A DNA stretch of 64,000 nucleotides. Origin: Deltaproteobacteria bacterium (GTDB taxonomy: Bacteria > UBA10199 > JACPAL01 > GCA-016699445). The stretch covers positions 1,302,001 through 1,366,000 of the forward strand of contig CP064976.1 in NCBI GenBank assembly GCA_016699445.1. The letters run 5' to 3'. Shown here in pieces: positions 27,661-37,619 of the stretch. The notes under the pieces were generated by a model. It was not told the DNA's origin and did not search any database. It worked only from the letters and a program-made list of their open reading frames with translations. A program made the translations under genes and the position numbers. Positions within the stretch are counted from its first letter, which is position 1. Each line of letters starts with the position of its first letter.

Positions 27661-28472
27661 GCAGACTCCAGTTTTTTCCCAGTTAGTTTAATAAAAACTT
27701 GTTCCAGATCGCCTTGATGGACTTGAACTTGATCAACAGTAAGCCCCATGAGATCTTTTTTCTTCTCGCCATTGACCAAAAAATATTGCTCACAATGTTT
27801 TTTAATTAATTCTTTAGGGAAACCCATTTCGACAATCTGTCCAGCATCAATAATCGCCACGCGTTCACACAGATATTCGGCTTCATCGATATAATGTGTG
27901 GTGAGGATGATGGTCGTGCCGTCGCGGTTGAGGTTTTTTAAAAAATCCCAAAGTTCGTGGCGTTGTTCGACGTCGATACCGGCGGTGGGTTCGTCCAAGA
28001 TCAGGATTTTGGGAGAGGCCATCAAAGAGCGGGCGATCATTACGCGACGTTGCATGCCGCCGGAGAGCTTCCAAAATTCTTCGTCTACTTTATCTGTGAG
28101 ATTAAATTTCCCCAACAGCTCTTCGGCTTTTTGACGACGTTCTTTGTGGCGCAGACCAAAATAGCCACCTTGAAATTCCAAAATTTTTCTTACGGTAAAA
28201 TACCGATCAATGTTTTGTTCCTGAGGAGACAGGCCGATAACGGCTTTTGTTTTTAAAGGGTAATCTTGAATGTTTTGACCAAAAACTAAAATCGATCCGG
28301 ACGTGGGTCTGGCTAATCCGACAATCGTCTTGATCAGTGTCGTTTTTCCCGCGCCATTGGGGCCCAAAAGACCAAAAAATTCACCCATGGGTATTTCCAG
28401 AGACAAACTCTTGAGAGCTTCAGTCTTTTTATAGGTCTTGGACAGTTTATTAATTGATATAGCAGCTTCCAT
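27657..28472 (-). CDS. ABC exporter ATP-binding protein
   Basis: Walker A is GPNGAGKTTLIKTIVG, followed by Q-loop IGLSPQEQNIDRYFTV, signature LSGGMQRRVMIARSL, Walker B ILILDEPTAGID and H-loop TTHYIDEAEYL. It energises the downstream permease, and both resemble daunorubicin-type exporters. The start at 28472 lies only 16 bases from the divergent adaptor gene, leaving no room for two ordinary promoters. The control regions must extend into the coding sequences, or one start is misplaced. Confidence 0.88.
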   Translation of the reverse strand: MEAAISINKLSKTYKKTEALKSLSLEIPMGEFFGLLGPNGAGKTTLIKTIVGLARPTSGSILVFGQNIQDYPLKTKAVIGLSPQEQNIDRYFTVRKILEFQGGYFGLRHKERRQKAEELLGKFNLTDKVDEEFWKLSGGMQRRVMIARSLMASPKILILDEPTAGIDVEQRHELWDFLKNLNRDGTTIILTTHYIDEAEYLCERVAIIDAGQIVEMGFPKELIKKHCEQYFLVNGEKKKDLMGLTVDQVQVHQGDLEQVFIKLTGKKLESA

Positions 28473-28488
28473 TACTTAAATCGTCTCC

Positions 28489-29268
28489 ATGCTAAAAAAG
28501 AAATATCTTGTTTCCATTTTGGTTGTCCTGGCCATTTTTTTACTATGCTTTATTTGGTTTAAAAAACAAACATCAAGTTATGTGACGCCGACTTTTGGAC
28601 CGATTGTTGAGTCCGTCTATGGGATCGGAACTGTGACAGCCCGAAAAACCTATCAACTGAAGCTTGGAATCACAGCCACTCTCGATCATCTCTATGTCGA
28701 GGAAGGTCAATTCGTCGCTGCCGGTGCGCCGTTAGTGGATTTGGATTCTAAAATGAAATTCACGGCTCCTTTTTCAGGGACAGTGACCTCACTTCCTTTT
28801 AAAGTAGGTGAATCTATTTTTCCTCAAGTCCCTATTTTAACGCTGATGGATTTAAAAGATTTGTACGTTGTGGTGTCCTTAGAACAACAAGGAGCTTTGC
28901 GGATTTCTAAAGGACAGCCGGTGAAACTCAGTTTTGAGAGTTTGCGAGGTCAAAAAAATTCAGGAGTTGTCCGGTCTTTGTTTCCAAACAACGGAGAATT
29001 TTTTGCTCATATTGATGTCGAAAATTTACCCCCAGCTATTTTGCCAGGAATGACAGCGGATGTGGCCATCGAAGTGGGCCGCAAAGAAAAAGCGTTGTTG
29101 GTGCCAGTGTCTTCAATTTCTTCGGGTCATGTGGTGGTGAAACGCAATGGGTTGAAAAAGAAAGTTCCGGTTCAAGTGGGTATTATTGATGGAGAGATGG
29201 CGGAGATTATTTCAGGAGACCTCACTCCGGAAGATCAGATTCAGATAAGTGAAAAGAGGGGTCAATAA
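28489..29268 (+). CDS. Periplasmic adaptor (MacA/HlyD-like)
   Basis: This is a membrane-fusion protein with one N-terminal membrane helix (YLVSILVVLAIFLLCFIWF). A short lipoyl-type hairpin domain (TLDHLYVEEGQFVAAGAPLV, then FTAPFSGTVTSLPFKVGESI) follows, and after it a beta-barrel and membrane-proximal domain (LPPAILPGMTADVAIEV). The long coiled-coil hairpin of MacA is missing, so at 259 residues it is a compact form. It heads an operon with an FtsX-type permease and a LolD-like ATPase and should bridge them to an outer-membrane partner, which is not in the window. Confidence 0.85.
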   Translation: MLKKKYLVSILVVLAIFLLCFIWFKKQTSSYVTPTFGPIVESVYGIGTVTARKTYQLKLGITATLDHLYVEEGQFVAAGAPLVDLDSKMKFTAPFSGTVTSLPFKVGESIFPQVPILTLMDLKDLYVVVSLEQQGALRISKGQPVKLSFESLRGQKNSGVVRSLFPNNGEFFAHIDVENLPPAILPGMTADVAIEVGRKEKALLVPVSSISSGHVVVKRNGLKKKVPVQVGIIDGEMAEIISGDLTPEDQIQISEKRGQ

Positions 29269-30520
29269 TTTGTTCTTCCTCTCACTTCGATACTTACTCG
29301 CACGAAAAAAACAGACCATTCTGACGATGTTGGGTATTGTCTTAGGCACAGCAGGCTATGTGACGATTTCGGGAATCATGTTGGGGTTTCGGGTTTTTAT
29401 TATCGATCAATTGATCAATAACGATGCTCAAGTGAGGATTTCAGCGCGTGAAGAGCCGATATTGGCAGACTCTCTCAATGAAGAATTTTTCCCAGAAGCA
29501 AAACATATTTTTTGGTTAGCACCTCCTTCAGGCCGTCGTGATGAAGCCAAAATTGAATACCCGCAAGGTTGGTTTGACCGATTGGATCGGGATGTGCGTG
29601 TTTTGGCCTACTCGCCACAACTCACTATTCAAGCCATTATGCGTCGGGCTAATATTTCGGAAAATGTCCGAATGATTGGCTGCGATCCGGCTAAGCAAGA
29701 GCGTGTGACCGAAATTCAAAAGTATATGTTGGAAGGAAAATTTTCGGATATTGGCCAGAGCGGAAATCGCATGATCATGGGACTGGGTTTGATGAAAAAT
29801 TTAGGGGCGCGTGTTTCTGAAAGTGTGTTGATCAGTGTCGGAAAAGGAAATCCTATCCCGTTTAAAATTGTGGGTGTTTTTCAGGTAGGGATGAAAACGA
29901 TCGATGATTCTACGGCTTTTGCCGCTCTCAATGATGTTCAAAAAGCCAATCTCACACCCAGCCAAGTGTCTGACATTGCCGTTCGTTTAATCAATGCTGA
30001 GGATGCCAAAGGGTTAGCCTCTTCATGGTCGTCTTTAAGTCAGGATAAAGTGCAGAGCTGGGATCAGATTAATTCGGGAACGATGTCTGTGTTTAAGACT
30101 CAAGACATTGTGAGAAACTCAATGACGCTGACGATTTTGATCGTCGCAGGTTTTGGGATTTATAATATTCTCAACATGATGGTGACTCAGAAGAGGCGAG
30201 AGATCGCGATTTTAAGATCGATTGGGTATGAGCCTAAGGACATCATTTCTCTATTTATGACTCAAGGTGTTTTGCTGGGTACTTCTGGTGGATTGTTGGG
30301 GATGATTTTTGGACATCTTATTTGTCGCTATCTTTCGACGATTACCGTGGATTCGGGCCGGATGATTGGTGGTGGAGGTACGATGATGATTTCTTTTGAT
30401 GTGATGATTTATGTTTTTGGATTTTTGTTGGCTTTTGGTTCTTCTGTGTTTGCAAGCTTACTCCCGGCGCGAGCGGCTTCAAAACTCACGCCCATTGATA
30501 TTATCCGGTCGGAGGCTTGA
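29249..30520 (+). CDS. FtsX/MacB-type ABC permease
   Basis: The first membrane helix (TILTMLGIVLGTAGYVTISG) is followed by a large periplasmic domain (residues about 50-280). Three helices come at the C-terminus (FGIYNILNMMVTQKRREIAI, then LGTSGGLLGMIFGHL, then FLLAFGSSVFASLLPARAAS). This is the four-helix layout of MacB/LolC permeases. The frame can start at GTG 29249 or TTG 29270; the latter has AGAGGGG at good spacing. Such permeases act as mechanotransmitters moving lipoproteins, peptides or drugs. Confidence 0.87.
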   Translation: MKRGVNNLFFLSLRYLLARKKQTILTMLGIVLGTAGYVTISGIMLGFRVFIIDQLINNDAQVRISAREEPILADSLNEEFFPEAKHIFWLAPPSGRRDEAKIEYPQGWFDRLDRDVRVLAYSPQLTIQAIMRRANISENVRMIGCDPAKQERVTEIQKYMLEGKFSDIGQSGNRMIMGLGLMKNLGARVSESVLISVGKGNPIPFKIVGVFQVGMKTIDDSTAFAALNDVQKANLTPSQVSDIAVRLINAEDAKGLASSWSSLSQDKVQSWDQINSGTMSVFKTQDIVRNSMTLTILIVAGFGIYNILNMMVTQKRREIAILRSIGYEPKDIISLFMTQGVLLGTSGGLLGMIFGHLICRYLSTITVDSGRMIGGGGTMMISFDVMIYVFGFLLAFGSSVFASLLPARAASKLTPIDIIRSEA

Positions 30521-31182
30521 TGAGTATAGAGACGCATCATATTTCAAAAACATTTGGCCATCCTCCCACGACAGTTTTGAGAAATGTTTCACTGACAATA
30601 CCGGACAATGATTTCGTCTCAATTACGGGTCGATCAGGATCGGGAAAAAGTACACTGCTGTATATTTTGAGTACTTTGGATAATGCGACTGAGGGGAAAA
30701 TTGTCATTGATGGAGAAACTGTGAGTGCGATGACGCCTCAAGAAGTACATCGGTTTCGAAATCAGAAAATGGGGTTTGTATTTCAGTTTCATTATTTACT
30801 CCCGGAGCTCACAGCTTTGGAAAATATTTTAATTCCAGCACGCAAGACAAAGGTACACGAAGCTAAGCGTGAGAAGGCGTTGGCGCTTTTGGAAAAATTT
30901 GATCTCAAGGGTAAGGATCATCGTCTTCCCAGTCAGCTCTCAGGTGGAGAACAACAGCGTGTGGCGATTGCACGTTCGTTAATTATGGACCCTCAATATT
31001 TGTTTGCGGATGAACCCACAGGAAACCTCGACTCTGTCAATGGAGATACGGTGATTAAGATTTTAAAAGATCTTAATGAACATGAAAATATGACTATTAT
31101 TATCGTGACGCATGATCCTGATTACGCAGCGATGGCCAAGAGGCGTATTCATCTGGTCGATGGAGAAGTGGTAGATCAATAG
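30520..31182 (+). CDS. LolD/MacB-type ABC ATPase
   Basis: The short ATPase of 220 residues has Walker A GRSGSGKSTLLYILS, signature LSGGEQQRVAIARSL, Walker B YLFADEPTGNLDS and H-loop VTHDPDYA. The ADEPTGNLD form is typical of the LolD/MacB/FtsE group. The ATG at 30520 shares a base with the permease stop. Together with the adaptor and permease it forms a complete MacAB-like tripartite pump. The end overlaps the convergent YyaL-type gene by seven bases. Confidence 0.9.
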   Translation: MSIETHHISKTFGHPPTTVLRNVSLTIPDNDFVSITGRSGSGKSTLLYILSTLDNATEGKIVIDGETVSAMTPQEVHRFRNQKMGFVFQFHYLLPELTALENILIPARKTKVHEAKREKALALLEKFDLKGKDHRLPSQLSGGEQQRVAIARSLIMDPQYLFADEPTGNLDSVNGDTVIKILKDLNEHENMTIIIVTHDPDYAAMAKRRIHLVDGEVVDQ

Positions 31183-33223
31183 ATTCTGTAGGGTTTCGTT
31201 TTTGAAATCAGGGGGAAAAGTTCTTCCCAATCTTCTACGGGTTTTTGGCACGTATGATTTTGACAAACATAGACCTGCGCTTTTGTGGGAGAGGTTGGAG
31301 TGCGGTTTTCTAAAAGGGGTATGATGGATTCGTTTTGGGGTCGGTGAGCCAGAGCGATAACTTTGTTAGGGAGATAGTATCCCGAAAGTTTTTGAAGAAG
31401 TGGCCCCACATGATCTTTATTTCCTGCCAAAACAATTTCAAAAATATCATCGAGGGCAAAATCGAGAGCATTCAAAAATGCTGGCGATCCGTAGGGAGTG
31501 CGGAATACGGAGTCTGAAAAAGCGTCGATGAGTTGATGGGCTTGTTCCTGATAAAAACGTGTATTCGTGAAAGCGTAAAGTCGCAGAAGATTCATGAGAG
31601 AAACGGAATTACCCGACGGGATCGCTCCATCATAAATATCTTTGGTTCTAGCGATGAGTGTAGCGTCTTGGCCATCGGTAGAAAAGTAGCCCCCCGCCAG
31701 GGGGTCCCAAAAAAGTTCGTCGGCTTTGCTTTGAAGAATTTGAGCGCGTTGAAACCAAACACTGTCAAAGCTGGCTTCATAGAGATCCAGAAAAGACTGA
31801 ATGAGAAAAGCATAGTCATCCAAAGACGCTTCGAAGCGAACATCTCCTTCGCGGAATCGTCGGTATAATTTTTGATCACCTTCATGAAATAAATATTTCC
31901 AGACAAATTCTCCGGCTTTTTGAGCGGCTTCTAGATAATGGTCATTTTGGAGTACAAAAGCGGCAAAACTCATGGCGCTGATCATGAGGCCATTCCACGA
32001 CGCGAGCACTTTGTCATCTTTAAGAGGGTGAATGCGCTTTTCGCGGTATTCCCACATTTTTTTGACGGCTGATTTGAGGGGTTCTTGATATTTGATGTCC
32101 CAAGGTGTTTCAGTTTTTAGGAATGGAATGTTGTGATGTTCGAAGTTTCCATGCTTCGAGACTCCATAGACTTCTTGGACTTTTTGAAATTCATCCGCAT
32201 TGAGTAGCGAGCGCAGTTCATCTTCGCTCCAGACATAATATTTGCCTTCCACACCTTCGCTATCGGCATCTTCAGCGGAATAAAAACCCCCTTCGGGATG
32301 TGTCATGTCGCGCAAGACATAATCCAAAGTTTCTCGTGCTACAGACGCCCACATAGGATTTTGTCGACTTGATAAGCTTCTAAATAAGTTTTGGCCAAGA
32401 GAGCATTGTCATAAAGCATTTTTTCAAAATGAGGGACGAGCCACTGACTGTCAGTGGAATAACGGGAAAATCCACCGCCGATATGGTCATAGATGCCTCC
32501 GCGCGCCATCGCATCGAGAGTTTTTTGGACCATCGTCAGGGCATGTTTTTCTCCCGTGCGTCTGTGGATGCGCAGAAGAAGTGAGAGAGATTCGCTTCGA
32601 GGAAATTTTGGAGCGCCTCCAAAGCCTCCGTCGATGGCGTCAAAGCTTTCTTCAAATTGTGTGTAGACTCGGGGTAAAGCTTCATCGTCTAGTTTTTTAG
32701 AGTCTGAAGATCCGGCAGAATTTTCCTGCAAGGCTTTACGAATCTTAGCGCCCCACTCCACAACGCGTTGATTGTCTTCGCGCCACATGCGGGCGATCTC
32801 TTGAAGAATGGTGGGAAATCCTGGGCGTCCATAGCGATTATCGGGAGGAAAATAGGTGCCACCGAAAAAAGGTTCGAGCGTTGGGGATAAGAATACAGAG
32901 AGAGGCCATCCACCACCACCCACCATGGCTTGAACCGCCGTCATGTAAATGTGATCCACATCGGGTCGTTCTTCACGGTCGACTTTGATGTTTACAAAAA
33001 GCTCGTTCATGAGTTTGGCAATGGATTCGTTTTCAAACGATTCGCGCTCCATGACATGACACCAATGACAAGTTGCATACCCAATGGAAAGAAAGATGGG
33101 CTTATTTTCTTTTTTAGCTTTTTCAAAAGCTTCAGGTCCCCAAGAATACCAATCGACGGGATTGTGTGCGTGTTGGAGAAGATAGGGACTTTTTTCCTGA
33201 GCTAAGCGGTTGGTGTGTGTCAT
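31176..33223 (-). CDS. Thioredoxin-domain/glucosidase-fold protein (YyaL, DUF255), frameshifted
   Basis: This is the large cytoplasmic family known as YyaL or spermatogenesis-associated protein 20. The N-terminus (NRLAQEKSPYLLQHAHNPVD, then GYATCHWCHVMERESFEN) is a thioredoxin-like domain with a CxxC. An (alpha/alpha)6-barrel follows, with LVPHFEKMLYDNALLAKTYL and GGFYSAEDADSEG. The frame breaks in the T4 run at 32359-32362. One extra base gives YQVDKNPMWASVARETLDYV and a normal protein of about 682 residues. The ATG at 33223 begins the conserved block. The biochemical role of the family is unclear. Confidence 0.88.
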
Positions 33224-33260
33224 GAATGCGCCGTAACACACTTCTTAAAAGGGGCAATAA

Positions 33261-33848
33261 CTAGATCGTTGGTTCTTGAGGCCTATAAACAGATCGGTAA
33301 AAATCTCTAAACTGGCCACCCATTTCAGGATTGAGTCGGCTTAAAAAATCATTTAAGTTTTTTGCTGATTGGGAAACTCCCAATCGAGTTCTGGATGAAG
33401 GAATATTTTCTGTTGTCTCAGGTCGGGCACACGCTTCAAAAGTAGATCTTAAAAATTGAATCAATTCTGAGCGATGAAGTTTTTGTAGTTTGAAGAGAAT
33501 TTGATCCGAGATGGTATTGAGAGCAAAAAAGAAGCGTTCATCACGCAAAAAATAATCAAAATGATTATCAGAAAACTGAGATAAAGCATCGAGTGCATCT
33601 GCTGCCATATAAACGGCAGATTCTTGGTTTGAGGTAGGAGATGTGTCTCTGGTAGGCGTAGAAGAAACGATGAGAATGGCTTTCATGATGTTATAAAATA
33701 TATCCATAGCACGATTAGGTCCCATCTCAGATATTTTTAATTGTTCTGTGGATAAGGGAATTGTCCCCAAAAGATTAGGGGTTGCGGCTTTATAAGCTGC
33801 CGTAATGGGAAGTGACGGCTTTGATGGTAATGCAGGCGTTGTCGCCAT
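33261..33848 (-). CDS. Hypothetical protein, 195 residues
   Basis: I do not recognise the family. The first 60 residues are Pro-, Ala- and Thr-rich and probably disordered. The rest is helical (YMAADALDALSQFSDNHFDY, FALNTISDQILFKLQKLHRS). There is no signal peptide or membrane segment. It is followed on the minus strand, after a 37-base gap, by the YyaL-type gene and may be co-transcribed with it. Reading on both strands gives no better frame here. Confidence 0.55.
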   Translation of the reverse strand: MATTPALPSKPSLPITAAYKAATPNLLGTIPLSTEQLKISEMGPNRAMDIFYNIMKAILIVSSTPTRDTSPTSNQESAVYMAADALDALSQFSDNHFDYFLRDERFFFALNTISDQILFKLQKLHRSELIQFLRSTFEACARPETTENIPSSRTRLGVSQSAKNLNDFLSRLNPEMGGQFRDFYRSVYRPQEPTI

Positions 33849-34111
33849 CGCTGGGTTTTGACTAACCTCTAAAGTACGGTGATATAGAGGTGCTCCTAAT
33901 TGGGGATAATAGTATTCATGACAAAGATTCTCGTCAAAAATTGAAAAAAGTTGCGAGAATTTTTATCCAAAAATATCATTTTAACCCTATAAATACAGGA
34001 CAAAAGTCACATGAGTCTTGTTGGGTAAAATAAAAGTCAGGTTACTCAGGATAGAGTGTTTTTTGAGATAAAAATTGCAGGGCTTGTAGAGCAAAAGTAT
34101 AAGCGAGAGTT
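33849..34111. other. Intergenic region, no feature seen
   Basis: This is the longest gene-free stretch in the window (263 bases), between two divergent genes. It is AT-rich and must hold both promoters. I see no hairpin with a T-run, no inverted repeat of note, and no tRNA-like fold. Confidence 0.6.
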
Positions 34112-35988
34112 ATGAAAAACATGTCTCACTGGCTTTTGGTTTTGATGTATATCGTCCCGATTATTGGGACTTTGGCTTCGATGCGACGGAAGACGCTTTC
34201 GTTGATTTCGATCGGGGACAGCCTCCGGCGCCTCCTCCCAGAAGATAAATATTATCGAAAAGTACGGCTCTGGGAAGAGAAATATACCGCATGGCGCACA
34301 AAATACCCGATTCATTCACTCATTAATCTCGATAATCTCAATCGTTTTGCTGGAAAAATTGAATACGCCTTCGGGCATTTGCGTGATTACACTATTGGTC
34401 TTTTTATGATGGCCTTTTTTGTGTTTGATATCACCCTCATGCTCTTTGGAGATGTGGAGACGCGCGGCCAACAATTTCCCTCCCTTTTTTATCATGGTTT
34501 TTTTGCCCTGCTTTCTCTGTGGAGCTACCGTCGTCATGTGAGCGCGGGTATTATGCTCACCGAATTTATGCGCGTGAATCCTCACGTACATCCTCAGGAA
34601 TTTTTTGAACATTACTACCGTCGTGTGGGGCCTTCTGCTGTACCGGTACCGGCCAAAGCCGCTCGCGTGGTGGATCCTACGAATATTTCTTATCTTACGG
34701 GTAAGAAAGCTAAGCTGGGCTATTGGCCTCTGATCCGAGGTCTCTATGATACGGCTATTTTTGCGCGCAGTGCTTACAAAGCTTTGGAAAGTGTGGGCCC
34801 AGAGTATGGCCGTGATGTGTTTGATGTGATGGCGTCTTTATGGGGATCGCGCATGCTTCAACTTTTAAGGCAAAGTTGGTGGTAGAGGGTGTGGAAAAAT
34901 TTCATAACCTCTCGGGAAAAGTGATTTTAGTTTTTAATCACAAGAGTCATCTCGACTTTGTCTTCAACTTTTTTGCCTTGAGTTCGACTCATTTGGCTAA
35001 TGGTCGTTCGATCCGACCGCGCTACATGGCGGCTAAAGATCATTTTGTGGACAATAAATTTGTCTATAGTGGTTTAGGTGTTGGGAAACTCATTGAAAGT
35101 GTCGATTCTGTTTTTGTGGATCGCAAAGGAAAAGGCAAAGAGGCCATCCTCGATGCGTGTCGAAAATTGGGACAAAAAGAAATCGAGATCGCCATGTATC
35201 CTCAAGGCACTCGGGCTCTTTGGAATTCAGGCCCCAATGGCGAACGCTGGGATGCTGGATATTACACGACAGGAACGGTGCGTTCTTTGAAGCGTGAGAT
35301 GGGTCATATGAAGAAGGGTTGTGCATTTTTGGCCATTGATACAGCGATGGCGGTGCAAGATCGTCAGATGCCTGTGCATCTGGTGATGATTGGGATTGAA
35401 GGTACGGGGACTTTGATTCCTAAAGGTTCTCTTCAAGTTCAGACAGAAGGGACTATCAAATTTACGGTGGGTGATATTTTGACTCTGACCTCTCAAGATG
35501 TAGCAGGTTTGGAGAAGCCAGATTCTGAAAAAATGGATCCGTTGCTGATGAGCCCCTCTCAAAAATCTTATTCAGATCTCTCGGAGAATTTACAAAAAAG
35601 AATTAATAAAGGTTTAGTCACAGCTTTAGGTCTTCATGAGAAACTTAAAAACCGTTTTTTTGAGGATGTTCGAAATCGAAACTTGATTCTTAAAGACCAG
35701 ATTTTGATTTTGAATCATCACATCAATCAATATCAGCAATGCCAGCAATTCAAAAGAGATGAATCAGATCTTCCTTTTGTGATTTTGGATTTGATTTATG
35801 CCCTTCCTCCAAAAGAACAAGGAGCTCGCCTAAAAGATTTTGCTGATGCTCTTCTCAATCAGTCCGAGCTGACAGCGTTACGCGACCAAATTGTCGATCA
35901 GGTATTTCAACACCGTGGAAGCGAGCTTAAATCGATTCAACTTCAGGAACAATCTCAGAAACTTCAGAAAGCAGCGGCTTCGAAGTAG
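34112..35988 (+). CDS. Large glycerolipid acyltransferase-like membrane protein, frameshifted
   Basis: Two overlapping frames make one protein of about 625 residues once an extra T is read in the T4 run at 34863-34866, giving LQLFKAKLVVEGVEKFHNL. The N-terminal part has three or four hydrophobic segments (WLLVLMYIVPIIGTLASM, TIGLFMMAFFVFDITLMLFG). The later part is an acyltransferase domain with the HX4D motif (NHKSHLD) and the substrate motif YPQGTR, followed by a helical tail ending SKPLQEQSQ-like sequence. It probably acylates a lysophospholipid or related acceptor; the family is not one of the standard PlsB or PlsC forms. Its end overlaps the convergent mqnD-like gene by 62 bases. Confidence 0.75.
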
Positions 35989-36844
35989 GATTTAAAAAAG
36001 CTTTGTTGATATTGACCGGTTTTGAAATCAATCCAGCACGATAGGCGCGTTCAAACAAAGTCTTGATCGCTTTAATGCCATTTTTCCCACAATCGATAGT
36101 GAGATCATTGACGTACATGCTGATAAATTTAGTTGTACGCTCAGCGTCCAGGCCGCGAGCCCAGTCGATGGAGTGTTTTAAAGATTCTTCAGGATTCGCG
36201 ACACTATAGCGAATGCTGGCTTGAATGACTTCGTAAATTTTCTTTTGAAGATCTTCATCGAGACTGCGTTTGATTGCAATAGCCCCTAAAGGCAAAGGGA
36301 GTTTGAATTGTTTGTCCCACCATTCACCAAGATCGACGATTTTGAAAAGACCTTTATCTTGATAGGAAAGTTGTCCTTCATGAATGATGAGGCCAGCGTC
36401 TGCTTTCCCTTGTTCAACAGCTTCCATGACTTGATCAAAAGGAAGTTCGCTATAGCAGAGACCTGGTTTACCTTCTCCCGCTAAAAATTGTTCATAGAGT
36501 TTGAGTACGAGAAAAGCCGTCGTCTTTTTTCCAGGAATTGCCATGCGTACTTTGAGGAGTTGTTTTGCTTTGAGAGGTTTGGAGGCTACAATAATCGGTC
36601 CATACTTTTCACCAAAACAAGCCCCCGTGGTCATCATGCGGTAATGTTCTGAAATAGCAGGGTACGCATGAAATGAGATGGCGGAGACATCATATTTTCC
36701 TTCAAGAGCCATTTTGTTGAGAGTTTCGATATCTTGTCGAATTTCGCTAAACTGAATCCCTTGAGTGTCTACTTTCCCCTGAAAAATGGGGTAAAACATC
36801 GAAGCATCATCGGCATCGGGACTGTGGGCAATAGTAATTTCCAT
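35927..36844 (-). CDS. mqnD: 1,4-dihydroxy-6-naphthoate synthase-like protein (MqnD family)
   Basis: MqnD converts cyclic dehypoxanthine futalosine to 1,4-dihydroxy-6-naphthoate in the futalosine route to menaquinone. The N-terminal SPDADDASMFYP, the middle YDVSAISFHAYPAISEHYRM and GKADAGLIIHEGQLSYQDKG follow the family, a periplasmic-binding-protein fold without signal peptide. At 305 residues it is slightly longer than usual and lies alone, without mqnA, mqnB or mqnC. Start 36844 has a strong GAGGAGG site. The long C-terminal tail overlaps the acyltransferase gene on the other strand. Confidence 0.8.
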   Translation of the reverse strand: MEITIAHSPDADDASMFYPIFQGKVDTQGIQFSEIRQDIETLNKMALEGKYDVSAISFHAYPAISEHYRMMTTGACFGEKYGPIIVASKPLKAKQLLKVRMAIPGKKTTAFLVLKLYEQFLAGEGKPGLCYSELPFDQVMEAVEQGKADAGLIIHEGQLSYQDKGLFKIVDLGEWWDKQFKLPLPLGAIAIKRSLDEDLQKKIYEVIQASIRYSVANPEESLKHSIDWARGLDAERTTKFISMYVNDLTIDCGKNGIKAIKTLFERAYRAGLISKPVNINKAFLNPTSKPLLSEVSEIVPEVESI

Positions 36845-36919
36845 ACAAACCTCCTCAGGTATTATCTCTTAAGAATTTACAAAAATGGACATGGTGAGCT
36901 TGGTCGAACCATGAATTTG

Positions 36920-37198
36920 TTACTTATATTTATATAACTCATCGATATGACGATCAAACTCTTGATGAGCCGAATCTTTCTTGTAACCGCGTAATTCTGC
37001 CTTACAACGGTAACAAACCAACATCCAGGGTGTGAATTGATAAATGACAAAAATCAATTGCAGCAACCACTATTAAAAAGAGAGGCCAAGAGTCCAAGGA
37101 ACGGTGATGATACCTAACAGGACGATGGCCAAAGCAATTTTTCGGGGAAAATCTTTTTGTAGGTAGAGATCTTTGCACTGGCAGTGGGGGCAGGTCAT
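36920..37198 (-). CDS. Small zinc-ribbon membrane protein, frameshifted twice
   Basis: No continuous frame exists, but three segments read through two homopolymer indels give a sensible protein of about 92 residues. It starts MTCPHCQCKDLYLQ (a CPxC zinc knuckle) and continues KIALAIVLLGIITVPWTLGL and a second helix, then WMLVCYRCKAELRGY (the second knuckle). The tail is EFDRHIDELYKYK, with stop at 36920. The sites are the A5 runs at 37075-37079 (needs six) and 37049-37053 (needs four). The pattern, two Cys pairs around two membrane helices, is seen in small bacterial zinc-ribbon proteins of unknown function. Its ATG overlaps the stop of the DUF559 gene. Confidence 0.6.
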
Positions 37199-37605
37199 AG
37201 ATTGAGCCCCCACCCTTCACTGGATTCAATGGCTACATTTCCCTCCCCCGAAATGGGGGAGGGTTCGTGTAGGGCTTGGTTTATTTTTTCAAGAACGGCT
37301 GGGAGGTTGTGTTCGATTTCATCATTCCAAAAGTGGAGAATATGAAAAGCATTTCCTCTTAAATAATTATCTCGCTCTTTGTCGTATAACATTTGATCTG
37401 TGTCTTGATGAATAGAACCATCCAATTCAATAATTAATCTTTTTTCAAAACAACAAAAGTCTGCAATATAACAATCAATAGGCTGTTGTCTTCGAAATCG
37501 TACGCCTAATTGATTATAGCGTAGCTTTTGCCACAGAACTCTCTCCTGAGGTGTCATGATTTTTCTTAACTGCTGAGCTCTTTCTGTAGTGCGTATTCTC
37601 TGCAT
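37195..37605 (-). CDS. DUF559 endonuclease-like protein
   Basis: This is a 136-residue protein with the Vsr/restriction-endonuclease fold typical of DUF559: QLRKIMTPQERVLWQKLRYN, FRRQQPIDCYIADFCC, RLIIELDGSIH and the final WNDEIEHNLPAVLEKI. The Asp and Glu of YIADF and IIELDG are the likely metal ligands. DUF559 genes are often found inside or beside small repeat-bounded units, as here. The C-terminal 20 or so residues (EPSPISGEGNVAIESS) are read from the left inverted-repeat arm. The gene lies wholly within the proposed element except for its last codons. Confidence 0.85.
   Translation of the reverse strand: MQRIRTTERAQQLRKIMTPQERVLWQKLRYNQLGVRFRRQQPIDCYIADFCCFEKRLIIELDGSIHQDTDQMLYDKERDNYLRGNAFHILHFWNDEIEHNLPAVLEKINQALHEPSPISGEGNVAIESSEGWGLNL
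37205..37263. repeat. Left inverted-repeat arm of the DUF559 element
   Basis: Terminal AGCCCCCACCCTT, a 21-base spacer, then a hairpin (CCCTCCCCC, loop GAAAT, GGGGGAGGG) at 37241-37263 with a perfect 9-bp stem. The coding frame passes through it. Confidence 0.75.
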
Positions 37606-37619
37606 AAATTCTCAAATCA

